A stretch of 64,000 nt of DNA from Firmicutes bacterium UBA2116 (GTDB lineage: Bacteria > Bacillota > Clostridia > Tissierellales > Sedimentibacteraceae): positions 39,764 to 103,763 of the forward strand of contig DCYG01000033.1 of the NCBI GenBank assembly GCA_002331025.1, in the 5' to 3' direction. Position 1 is the first letter of the stretch. Each line of letters begins with the position of its first letter. The notes below the pieces were generated by a model that was not told the origin of the DNA, made no database searches, and was given only the letters and a program-made list of their open reading frames with translations. Below, in pieces: positions 10,161 through 17,815 of the stretch. The position numbers and the translations under genes are program-made.

Positions 10161-10892
10161 ATGAAAAATAACTATACGGAACAATCGAATAATCTTTATC
10201 CAATAGATTCAGTTATGAAGTCTGTATTTATAGAGGAATTCGTATCTATTGGAATGGATATAGCTGAAGAAAGTATAGATTCATTATTGGATGCTGACGT
10301 GCTTAGTGACATTCCTATAGTAAAGACTATCCGGGCTATAGCAAAGGTGTCGTTAGCTATTAGGGAAAAGTATCTTCTTAAAAAAATGCTTATTTTTATT
10401 GAGACCATAAATCATGGCAAGGCAAAATCTGAAGAAATAGAAAAAAGAAAGAAGGCTGCTGAAAGTAATGAAAAGTGGTTAAGAAAAGAGATTGAACTTA
10501 TAACTATCCATATAGATAGATTAGATGAATTAGAAAAAGCTCGATTAACAGCGGCATTTTATATTGAATATATAAATCTAAAAATTACGTGGCTTCAATA
10601 TCGAGAGTATTTAGCCATTATTGAACGTGTTTTTTTTCAAGATTTTATACAATTATTAGATATTTATGATGCAATATTACAGGATAAAAAAGTTAAAGAT
10701 CTTATTAAAAAGGGTGCTGATGGTGGAGTAATAACAAAAAAGATAAGTGAATTAAATTGTGATAGGTTGATAGCTGTTGGATTAGTGCAAGCTAAGAGAA
10801 GTCCTATTTATAATGGTAATATGCTGACAGATTATGACTTAACAAGACTTGGATTAAAGTTTGCAGAAGTTTTAAATAAATTAAAGAAGTAA
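10161..10892 (+). CDS. Unknown 243-residue helical protein in the SIR2-HerA cassette
   Basis: I do not recognise a named family with confidence. The protein is mainly helical: a moderately hydrophobic stretch with IPIVKTIRAIAKVSLAIREKYLLKKMLIFIE at about 54-84, a charged coiled-coil-like middle (KSEEIEKRKKAAESNEKWLRKEIE), and a C-terminal winged-helix-like region ending TRLGLKFAEVLNKLKK. There is no signal peptide and no obvious catalytic motif. The start ATG 10161 has TGGAGGTC upstream. It is 248 bp after herA, and its stop codon abuts the truncated ugd copy 3. It may be a third cassette component, a separate abortive-infection gene, or cargo. Confidence 0.6.
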   Translation: MKNNYTEQSNNLYPIDSVMKSVFIEEFVSIGMDIAEESIDSLLDADVLSDIPIVKTIRAIAKVSLAIREKYLLKKMLIFIETINHGKAKSEEIEKRKKAAESNEKWLRKEIELITIHIDRLDELEKARLTAAFYIEYINLKITWLQYREYLAIIERVFFQDFIQLLDIYDAILQDKKVKDLIKKGADGGVITKKISELNCDRLIAVGLVQAKRSPIYNGNMLTDYDLTRLGLKFAEVLNKLKK

Positions 10893-11622
10893 AAAAGCGT
10901 TATATGACAATCTCTATCCTTCAAGAATTGTAGTTGGTGAACAGTCTGAGAGAGCAAGGGTTTTTGCTGAGCTTTTAGCTAAAGGAGCAATTAAAAAAGA
11001 TATTCCAATTCTATATACAGGTTCAACTGAAGCAGAAGCAATTAAACTATTTGCTAATACATACCTTGCGCTTCGTGTAGCATATTTTAATGAACTTGAT
11101 TCTTATGCAGAGATAAGGTGTCTTAATACGAAGCAGATTATCGAAGGTGTTGGATTGGATCCACGTATAGGAACACATTACAATAACCCCTCCTTTGGAT
11201 ATGGTGGATACTGTTTGCCAAAGGACACAAAACAGTTGTTAGCAAACTATGCGGATGTACCACAAAACATTATGTCAGCTATTGTTGATGCGAATAGAAC
11301 TAGAAAAGATCATATATCGGATATGATTCTTAAAAGAAATCCAAAGATTGTTGGTATCTATAGGTTGACTATGAAGATGGATTCGGATAACTTCAGACAG
11401 TCTGCAATACAAGGTGTTATGAAGCGTATTAAAGCAAAGGGCATAGAGGTTGTGGTTTATGAACCAGCTCTTAAAGAGGATGAATTCTATAATTCAAGAG
11501 TCATTAAGAATTTTGATGAATTTAAGAAAATCTCTGATGTTATTGTTGCAAACAGATTATCTGACGAGATTAAAGATGTAGTGGACAAGGTGTACACTAG
11601 AGATTTGTTTAGCAGGGATTAA
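10893..11622 (+). pseudogene. ugd: 5'-truncated UDP-glucose dehydrogenase (ugd copy 3)
   Basis: Homology to ugd begins immediately after the TAA of the 243-residue gene, at the codons for KALYDNLYPS, and runs uninterrupted to the stop (...VDKVYTRDLFSRD). Read from 10897 the frame has no internal stop. A 155-residue portion from 11155 still keeps GYGGYCLPKD. Its protein differs from copy 2 at only a handful of positions, but many third-codon bases differ (for example around 11180-11240). The NAD-binding domain is absent, so no dehydrogenase activity is expected. The break is close to the one in relic 1. Confidence 0.88.
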
Positions 11623-11674
11623 GGAAAGAACATCTATAGTAAAAATTTATAAAATTGATAATAAAAAATCATTA

Positions 11675-11703
11675 TTGATATTTTACTCAACATACGATAT
11701 AAT
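11675..11703 (+). promoter_or_regulatory. Sigma-A promoter for the XRE/ImmA-type pair
   Basis: TTGATA at 11675-11680, a 17-base spacer, and TATAAT at 11698-11703. It lies 18 bases before the TTG start at 11722, just after the end of ugd copy 3. Confidence 0.7.
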
Positions 11704-11721
11704 ATAAAGGGTGATATATAA

Positions 11722-12051
11722 TTGAAAACTTTTGGTGAGATTATTAAAGACGCAAGAAAAGAAAAACGTATAACTCAGAGAGATTTAGCTAAAATGATTT
11801 CGGTGGATTTTACATATATTAGTAAAATTGAAACCGGTGCATTAGAACCACCATCGGAATCAGTAATAGGTAAGATTGCTAAAATACTTGAGTTAGATCC
11901 TAATGAGTTGTTTATACTGGCTAAAAAGGTGCCGACGGAATTTAAAAATTCGATAATTGAAGAAGACACTACTGCAAATATGTTTTTTAGAAAATATCAA
12001 TATTTAACTGAAGAACAGAAAGAAAGGATAAAGCATATCATAGAGGAATAA
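11722..12051 (+). CDS. XRE-family transcriptional regulator
   Basis: A 109-residue protein with a Cro/CI helix-turn-helix at residues 3-60: FGEIIKDARKEKRITQRDLAKMISVDFTYISKIETG, then PPSESVIGKIAKIL. The C-terminal half is acidic and probably serves dimerisation or protein binding. The start is TTG 11722, after AAAGGGTGAT. The next gene, a broken ImmA/IrrE protease, starts 4 bases after its stop. That order is the usual ImmR/ImmA-like arrangement of mobile elements, where the protease cleaves the repressor. With the protease gene interrupted, the repressor may be locked or have another partner. Confidence 0.85.
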   Translation: MKTFGEIIKDARKEKRITQRDLAKMISVDFTYISKIETGALEPPSESVIGKIAKILELDPNELFILAKKVPTEFKNSIIEEDTTANMFFRKYQYLTEEQKERIKHIIEE

Positions 12052-12055
12052 TATA

Positions 12056-12625
12056 ATGATTGGATATAGATATATTTCGCCGGAAGAAATGGAATCTATT
12101 ACAGCTCAGGTTTTGCAAAAATCAGATATGCCTGCTTTTTGGAATGGATAGATTGAAAAAGTTGATATTGACCATATTATCGAATTTATTTATGGGTTGG
12201 ATATAATATGGGAGGATATTGACAAGTTGGATGTAGGTGGAATGATATTAGCAGCAATAAAACCATCTGAAAAACTAATAATAATGAATGAGTCAAAGAA
12301 AGACTTGTTTAAAGAAAAAATGGGTACAATGAATTTTTCGAAAGCTCATGAATTAGGTCATTGGGTGCTTCATGTCACAGAAGTACAAGCAGATATGTTT
12401 GCAGCATCTCTATTAATGCCCAAAGAAATTATATCTGAAGCTGTAAATGAATTGAAACAAAAAGGATTTGTTACTTTCCCAGAACTTTACAAGATGGCAG
12501 ATAAATTTGAAGTATCTATTTCGGCATTGACTAACAGAATTATCGGATTAGGTCTATTATACATAAATAATAAGAAAATATATCTTTCTGTTGATGAAAT
12601 GACGGGACAAATGAGGTTATTTTAA
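12056..12625 (+). pseudogene. ImmA/IrrE-family metallopeptidase interrupted by an amber codon
   Basis: Reading from ATG 12056, codon 32 is TAG (12149-12151). The same frame then continues to 12625 with a normal ImmA/IrrE core: the zinc-binding HELGH of KAHELGHWVLHVTEVQADMFAASLLMP, and a FPELYKMADKFEVSISALTNRI helix pair typical of the family. ImmA-type proteases cleave XRE repressors to induce mobile elements. An ATG at 12245 or an alternative start near 12197 could give a shortened protein that keeps the catalytic core, so loss of function is likely but not certain. Confidence 0.75.
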
Positions 12626-12684
12626 ATTTTTTTATCTCAAACATTGAGTTGAGTATCAACACAACAAAGTGAAAGGCGGAATAT

Positions 12685-13308
12685 ATGAAAAGTAAAGATG
12701 CAAGACAAGACCAAAAGCTTCTCAGAAATCAATTTTTGGCTTTTAATTATTTAGATATTCCAACTATTAAAAAGAGTGAATTAAAAAATATAAATCTAAA
12801 ATTCATAGGATGTGATCAGCTTACTAATAAAAAAAGAGCAACTGAAGATAAATCAATTCATTTTTTTGTAGATGATTATGATTTAAATAAATTTTATAAT
12901 TACCCTGAGAAATATTATAGAAAATTAGCAAAGTTCGAAGCTGTGTTAACGCCTGATTTTAGTATATATACAGATATGCCTTTAATAATACAGATGTATA
13001 GTACTTTTAAAAACAGATGGTGCGGTGCATATTGGCAAGATAAAGGATTAAAAACAGTAATCCCCACAATAACATGGGGAGATGAGGAAAGCTACGAATT
13101 TTGTTTTTTGGGAGTTGAGGAAGGCTCGATTGTTGCGATTTCAACACTAAGTGTATGCAAAGAAAAGGAGTTGTTTATGAAAGGATATAACAGAATGATG
13201 GAAGTAATAAAGCCGCAGTTAGTTTATTGTTATGGGGTTAGACCTTTTCCGGAAATGGAAGGGAATATTATATGGATTGAGTATTTATCAAAGGCAGGGA
13301 GGTGTTGA
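12685..13308 (+). CDS. DUF4417-family protein (phage/ICE-associated)
   Basis: A 207-residue soluble protein matching DUF4417. It has an N-terminal stretch around PTIKKSELKNINLKFIGCDQ, then FFVDDYDLNKFYNYPEKYYRKLAKFEAVLTPDFSIYTDMP, RWCGAYWQDKGLKTVIPTITWGD and a C-terminal YCYGVRPFPEM. The function is unknown; members sit mostly in prophages and conjugative elements. The start ATG 12685 is preceded by AAAGGCGG. The next gene begins 1 bp after its stop, so the two are coupled. Confidence 0.75.
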   Translation: MKSKDARQDQKLLRNQFLAFNYLDIPTIKKSELKNINLKFIGCDQLTNKKRATEDKSIHFFVDDYDLNKFYNYPEKYYRKLAKFEAVLTPDFSIYTDMPLIIQMYSTFKNRWCGAYWQDKGLKTVIPTITWGDEESYEFCFLGVEEGSIVAISTLSVCKEKELFMKGYNRMMEVIKPQLVYCYGVRPFPEMEGNIIWIEYLSKAGRC

Positions 13309-13309
13309 A

Positions 13310-13645
13310 ATGGGAGGAAGAGGAATATCATCGGGAGCTAACATAAATCAAGTGACCATAGAACAGATTGAAGATAGATTGGAAGTTGATGAAATTGTAA
13401 AAAATGCAGAAAGCGTTAGAAATATGGCGGCAATTAAAGATAAGGAAGATGAAAGGATACCTGATTTATATAAAAAATGTTCTTGTTGTGGCAAGTTTAC
13501 TATTCCATTAAGCTCAAAATATGAAAAATGTTATATATGTGGTTGGATTGATGATGAATTTCAAAATACTCATATATATAGCGAAGAAGGTATGAATGAA
13601 TTATGCTTAGCTGAAGCAAAGAAATTGTATTTTAATAACAAATAA
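13310..13645 (+). CDS. Small cysteine-rich (CPCC-like) protein with MGGRG start
   Basis: A 111-residue protein starting at ATG 13310 behind GGGAGGTG. Residues 1-8 read MGGRGISS, the stereotyped start of many phage and ICE proteins paired with DUF4417 genes. The middle has a four-cysteine zinc-finger-like motif, CSCCGKFTIP...CYICGWIDDEFQN, resembling the CPCC domain. The role is unknown; a structural zinc site is likely. It is coupled to the upstream DUF4417 gene. A longer reading from 13232 overlaps DUF4417 and lacks a ribosome site, so I rejected it. Confidence 0.7.
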   Translation: MGGRGISSGANINQVTIEQIEDRLEVDEIVKNAESVRNMAAIKDKEDERIPDLYKKCSCCGKFTIPLSSKYEKCYICGWIDDEFQNTHIYSEEGMNELCLAEAKKLYFNNK

Positions 13646-13675
13646 AAAGTATAGTTTGTACGGAAGGTATATTGC

Positions 13676-14467
13676 ATGTGGAGTAGAGAAGATAGCAAAA
13701 TAGAAAAAGCTAAAGAAGATATATTAAAATTACTTGAAGAGCATAAAAGGCAAGTATTTTATTCAAGACAAATAGAAGTAATATTGGAACAATCATATTA
13801 TCATTGGATTACAAATACTGCACTTAGGCAATTGGCTATCGACAATAAAATTAACTTTGAACAATGCAATATAGTAACAGGTAAAATAAATTGTTATTGG
13901 CATAAATCATATAGATATTATAAAAATGATATGAAAAAGTTAGTTGATAATGTAAATTATTTTTCAGATGCTGAATTTACGAGAGGATTAGGTAGTTATG
14001 CTGAACTATTGGTATCAGATGCTCTATTTAGGGGTGGATTTACTTTTATTGATAACAATTCAAATAATTACAGGGGTATTATTTGGGATAGAAGCGATCA
14101 TGATTTGGATTTTATTGTTGAAAAAAACGATATAGCGTTTGGCATTGAAGTTAAGAATAAATTGAGTTACATAGAACAAGATGAATTTTATTTAAAAATT
14201 GAGATGTGTAAATATTTAAGTATTGTTCCTATATTTGCATGTAGGATGCTTCCTGCGAACTGGATTAATGATCTTTATAATGAAGGAGGATTTTCTTGGA
14301 TTTTTAAATATCAATTATACCCTAAAAATGAACAGAAAAAAGCATTGGAAATAAAAAAATCAATGATGTTGCCAGTTGATTCACCCGAAAGATTATATCA
14401 AGGAACGATAGATAGATTAAATAATTATGTAAATCAAAAAGGTAAAATACTTTCTAAAAACATGTGA
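13676..14467 (+). CDS. Probable PD-(D/E)XK nuclease-like protein with N-terminal winged helix
   Basis: A 263-residue protein of no family I can name. The N-terminal 70 residues look like a winged helix (ILKLLEEHKRQVFYSRQIEVILEQ ... NTALRQLAID). The second half has the order expected of a restriction-endonuclease fold: a helix with Glu (GSYAELLVSDALFRGGFTF), then D143/D145 in HDLDFIV and E158-V-K160 in GIEVKNK. That matches D-x(n)-E-x-K. No signal or membrane segment is seen. The start ATG 13676 has GGAAGG upstream. It lies between the DUF4417 pair and an IS66 element and could be a stand-alone restriction or repair nuclease. Confidence 0.5.
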   Translation: MWSREDSKIEKAKEDILKLLEEHKRQVFYSRQIEVILEQSYYHWITNTALRQLAIDNKINFEQCNIVTGKINCYWHKSYRYYKNDMKKLVDNVNYFSDAEFTRGLGSYAELLVSDALFRGGFTFIDNNSNNYRGIIWDRSDHDLDFIVEKNDIAFGIEVKNKLSYIEQDEFYLKIEMCKYLSIVPIFACRMLPANWINDLYNEGGFSWIFKYQLYPKNEQKKALEIKKSMMLPVDSPERLYQGTIDRLNNYVNQKGKILSKNM

Positions 14468-14545
14468 ATTAAAAAAAAAATCACATGTTCCAACTACAGA
14501 CACATTGAAAATCCAACACTACACAAATCCCCCTATTAATACATA

Positions 14546-14806
14546 GTGTCTAGTAAATCCATATACTACTATTGGCTTAGAAGGATTAGAACAGCTGCCT
14601 GCAGCACATTACCTATCAACGCAGAAGGATCTAATCAAATTGTTCCTTTAAAAATTGAAGAACTTAAACAAGAGCCAGAAGCAATAGTATCGTCACAAAC
14701 TGCAGCAATAATAATACGTCTTAACTCAGCGGTGGTAGAAATACAAAACGGAGCAACAAACAGCGTAATAGAAAATACGCTTCAGGCTTTAAAGAATTTA
14801 TGTTAG
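14546..14806 (+). pseudogene. IS66 TnpA-like accessory protein, 5'-truncated
   Basis: The 86 visible residues begin in YYYWLRRIRTAAC, which in intact IS66 TnpA proteins lies after an N-terminal helix-turn-helix that is missing here. The tail (AIIIRLNSAVVEIQNGATNSVIENTLQALKNLC) is typical of the family. The first codons read through sequence with no ribosome site, so translation is doubtful. Its stop overlaps the TnpB start. Confidence 0.7.
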
Positions 14807-15156
14807 GAGATATTTCAAAAGCAGAACAAATCTACATTGCCTGTGGATTTACAGACATGAGAAAATCTATTGATGGGTTAGCAGGTATAGTTCAACAAAA
14901 CTTTAAGCTAAATCCATTTCAAAACAGCCTTTTTCTGTTCTGTGGACGAAGGAAAGATAGATTAAAGGCTCTTTACTGGGAAGGAGATGGATTTGTACTA
15001 TTGTATAAGCGCTTAGAAAGCGGAAGCTTTCAGTGGCCAAGAGATGCTGAAGAAGTAAAGTTGATTTCTGTGCAGGAGTTCAGATGGCTTCTCGAAGGAC
15101 TGTCAATTAATCAACCAAAAGCAGTTAAGACTGTGGATAAAAAAATAATTTTATGA
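14800..15156 (+). CDS. tnpB: IS66-family TnpB (Orf2)
   Basis: A 118-residue protein with the full IS66 Orf2 pattern: IYIACGFTDMRKSIDGLAGIVQQNF, LFLFCGRRKDRLKALYWEGDGFVLLYKRLESG and FQWPRDAEEV...EFRWLLEGL. TnpB is needed for IS66 transposition, but its biochemical role is unclear. The length is normal and the frame is intact. ATG 14800 overlaps the end of TnpA. Confidence 0.88.
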   Translation: MLGDISKAEQIYIACGFTDMRKSIDGLAGIVQQNFKLNPFQNSLFLFCGRRKDRLKALYWEGDGFVLLYKRLESGSFQWPRDAEEVKLISVQEFRWLLEGLSINQPKAVKTVDKKIIL

Positions 15157-16805
15157 AGCAAAAACCTTGAAAAATCGTAAGCGCTGAAAAAAAGACCGTA
15201 TTAACTAATCTGCCGTAACCTGATATAATGGAAGCAGGAGCAATACGGTTATTTGTTTGCCAATAAGTCTTTTTTTCAGCACTTACAGAAGAAAAAATAG
15301 AATTATTAGAAAAAGAAAATAAAACTCTTCATGAGACAGTAGAATATCTAACCCGTAAACTCTTTGGCAGAAGTACTGAGAAAACATCGGCATTGTTAGG
15401 TCAATTTTCCTTTTTTGATGAAGCTGAAAATGAAGCCGATCCGGATGATGTGCCAGAACCAACACTTGAAGAAGTAGAAAAATACAGAAGAAAAAAATTT
15501 AAAGGTCAACGTGAAGAACTGCTTAAAAAGCTGCCTCATGATAAAGTGATATGCAAGTTAGATGATGAAGATTTATCGTGCCCACAATGCGATGGACCTT
15601 TAGTTCCTGTTGGTCAGGAATTTATCAGAACTGAAATTGAATATATACCGGCTAAAGTAAGAGTTATTGATTACTACAGAGAATCATATGAATGCAGAAG
15701 CTGTAAAAAGACAGACAAACCTTACTTCGAAAAATCACCAACACCATATCCGGTAATTATGCATTCCATGGCTTCACCATCATCAGTCGCACATGTAATG
15801 TATCAGAAATATGTAAATGCCCTGCCATTAAAAAGACAAGAAAAAGATTGGGAGAACTTAGGAATTAAATTAAGTAGAGCTACAATGGCTAATTGGGTTA
15901 TTGTGGCTTCAAGAGACTGGTTAATGCCAATAGTGGATCTCTTGCACAAAAAACTACTTAAGGAAAAATACATTCATGCTGATGAAACCAGAGTTCAGGT
16001 AATGAATGAAGAAGGTCGTAAGAATACAACAGATTCTTTCATGTGGGTACACGGTACATATGACGGTTCAAAGACGCCTATCAGAATCTTTGAATATCAG
16101 CCTACCAGAAGCGGTAATAACCCACAAAACTTCCTTAAGGGATTTGAAGGATATCTTCATACGGATGCCTATGCTGGTTACAATAAGGTCTCTGAAATTA
16201 CAAGGTGCTTTTGCTGGTCGCATCTTAGAAGATATTTTGTGGATGCTCTGCCTAAGGACATAAAAAGTTCGGAAGCGACACTACCAAGTATAGCTATTGC
16301 TTACTGCAATAAGCTGTTTGAGATTGAAAAAGAATTGGCATCTCTTGAACCTGAAAAAAGAAGAATGAAGCGTCTTGAACAGGAAAAACCTGTACTTGAT
16401 GCTTTTTGGTCATGGGTTGATAAAAATGCACATTTATGCTTGCCAAAATCTAAACTCTATACGGCTTTTAATTATGCTATTAATCAAAAGGAAGGATTAA
16501 TGAACTTCCTTAAAGACGGTAACTGCTCCATATCAAACAACTTAGCAGAAAACAGCATACGCCCATTTACTGTTGGACGTCGCAACTGGCTTTTTAGTGC
16601 CAGTCCTAAAGGTGCTGATGCAAGTGCTGCTGTTTACAGTATTATTGAAACAGCAAAAGCAAATGGTTTAAATCCATATGAATATCTTAAATTTATATTT
16701 AAAAATCTTCCGGGAGTTCAGTTTGGTCAACATCCTGAATTTTTAGAAGACTTTCTTCCTTGGGATCCTGAAGTTCAATCTTTTTGTAAAAAATCTGATA
16801 ATTGA
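15153..16805 (+). pseudogene. tnpC: IS66 TnpC transposase with disrupted 5' end
   Basis: The expected start ATG 15153 (MKQKP) hits TGA at 15168 in the same frame, probably because a base is missing in the A-run. A 110-bp inverted-repeat insertion follows at 15177-15286. From 15267 the frame is open to 16805 and carries the rest of TnpC: a leucine-rich helix (IELLEKENKTLHETVEYLTRKLFGRSTEKT), a zinc finger (CPQCDG...CRSCKK), and a DDE core with D in HADETRVQ, D in HTDAYAGYN and E in NLAENSIRPFTVGRRNW. The first ATG after the insertion is at 15393, which would give 470 residues without the coiled-coil start. Confidence 0.8.
15177..15286. mobile_element. 110-bp MITE-like inverted-repeat insertion
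   Basis: The ends are a nearly perfect 20-bp inverted repeat (15177-15196 against 15267-15286, one mismatch). They begin GTAAGCGCTG and finish CAGCACTTAC, and continue into an inner CCGTATT/AATACGG pair. GTAAG termini are typical of IS66, so this is probably an IS66-derived MITE. It carries no ORF. The 8-bp flanks (GAAAAATC and AGAAGAAA) do not match, so no target duplication is visible. Confidence 0.7.
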
Positions 16806-16830
16806 TTTTACATCTTTTTATCAGTTTTTT
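16788..16830 (+). terminator. IS66 terminal hairpin/terminator
   Basis: AAAATCTGATAA at 16789-16802 pairs with TTATCAG at 16818-16824, followed by a T-run. It overlaps the last TnpC codons. The same structure recurs in the relic at 44731-44772. Confidence 0.55.
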
Positions 16831-16917
16831 CTATACACCTTGTTATTATGCACTTACCTTATTTGTTTTAGCTAACTTTAGGTAAGGGAATTTCTATACC
16901 ATTGATCGCGAATATGT

Positions 16918-16959
16918 TATAATGTTTTAATAAATAATGTAGATAATATTATTTACATT
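16918..16959 (+). promoter_or_regulatory. Extended -10 promoter with a 24-bp palindromic operator candidate
   Basis: TGTTATAAT at 16915-16923 is an extended -10 with no good -35. Just downstream, 16936-16959 forms a dyad (AATGTA...TACATT around ATAATATTAT) with one mismatched pair. Its position over the likely transcription start suggests a repressor site for the HAD gene at 17002. The regulator is unknown. Confidence 0.5.
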
Positions 16960-17001
16960 AAATTTACAAAGATGAAATTTACAATAATATGGGGTGATAA
17001 C

Positions 17002-17727
17002 ATGAAGACTAAAGCTGCTTTTTTCGATATAGATGGTACAATATTTAGAAATTCTTTGATGATTGAACATTTTCAAAAGCTTATAACCTTTGAAGTGATA
17101 GATCCCGAAGTTTGGTATACTAAGGTAAAAAGGGTATACTTAGAATGGGAGAAAAGATATGGTGATTTTGAGGAATATTTAGAAATTTTAGCTGGTGTTT
17201 ACTTAGATGAGCTAAAGGGTTTCGATAAATCTTATATCGAATATATTGCTGATCATGTTATTAAATCCAATGGCGACATGATCTATAAGTATTCTAGAAA
17301 TCAAATTGAATATCATAAAAAGCAAAATCATAAAGTTTTTTTCATATCCGGCAGTCCTGATTTTCTTGTATCAAGAATGGCAGAAAAGTATAAGGCAACA
17401 GATTTCAGAGGAAGTATTTATAAGGTTGATTCACAAAATAGGTTTACTGGTGAAATAGTGAAAATGTGGGATTCTGAAAGCAAACAGAGAGAGCTTAACA
17501 ATCTGATTAAAGTATATGATGTTGATTTAGAAAACAGCTACGCTTATGGTGACACAACAGGAGATTTTTCGATGCTTAAAATGATTGGTAATCCGGTTGC
17601 AATTAATCCAAACATAGACTTGTTGCTATCTATAAGAGAGGATGAAGAATTGAGTAAAAAAGCTACTATAATCGTTGAACGTAAAAATGTAATATATAAA
17701 TTAGATCCAAATATAGAATTGTTGTAA
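17002..17727 (+). CDS. HAD-IB family phosphatase (SerB-like)
   Basis: A 241-residue soluble haloacid-dehalogenase-fold hydrolase. Motif I is FFDIDGT at residues 7-13, where the first Asp is the nucleophile. Motif II is FFISGSPDF, and motif IV is YAYGDTTGDFSML. The helical cap between motifs I and II (about residues 25-95) is typical of subfamily IB, which includes phosphoserine phosphatase and related sugar or lipid phosphatases. ATG 17002 is preferred to 16972 because GGGGTGAT lies 7 bases upstream. The gene is monocistronic, with a palindrome in its promoter region, and looks like a core-type gene between accessory blocks. The substrate is unknown. Confidence 0.8.
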   Translation: MKTKAAFFDIDGTIFRNSLMIEHFQKLITFEVIDPEVWYTKVKRVYLEWEKRYGDFEEYLEILAGVYLDELKGFDKSYIEYIADHVIKSNGDMIYKYSRNQIEYHKKQNHKVFFISGSPDFLVSRMAEKYKATDFRGSIYKVDSQNRFTGEIVKMWDSESKQRELNNLIKVYDVDLENSYAYGDTTGDFSMLKMIGNPVAINPNIDLLLSIREDEELSKKATIIVERKNVIYKLDPNIELL

Positions 17728-17786
17728 AGACTGACTATTGATAAGCATTTAAATTGATGTATTAGAATAGATTATTAGAACTTGTA

Positions 17787-17803
17787 CCTGGCATTGAGCC
17801 AGG
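17787..17803. terminator. Small hairpin between convergent genes
   Basis: CCTGGC, loop ATTGA, GCCAGG, in the gap between the HAD gene and the converging DUF2383 gene. No T-run follows on either strand, so it may be a weak shared terminator or only a stop for read-through. Confidence 0.35.
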
Positions 17804-17815
17804 CACAATATGTTG

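Larger units (their letters stand above)
14530..16857 (+). mobile_element. Degenerate IS66-family insertion sequence
   Basis: The three IS66 genes lie in order (TnpA-like, TnpB, TnpC), and the right terminus ends ...TATGCACTTAC at about 16857, as expected for IS66 ends (GTAAG... on the other strand). I find no matching left terminus before the truncated TnpA, and no target duplication. TnpC lacks its 5' end because of a 110-bp insertion. The copy is therefore non-autonomous or dead. Fragments of related elements are at 23036-23575 and 44655-44800. Confidence 0.85.

Noticed and set aside
12149..12151. TAG in the ImmA gene as a pyrrolysine codon
   Set aside because: No methyltransferase-type context and no family precedent; an ordinary nonsense mutation is simpler.
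14460..14488. ACATGTGA/TCACATGT hairpin at the end of the 263-residue gene as a terminator
   Set aside because: The A-run is in the loop and there is no T-run after the stem on the plus strand.
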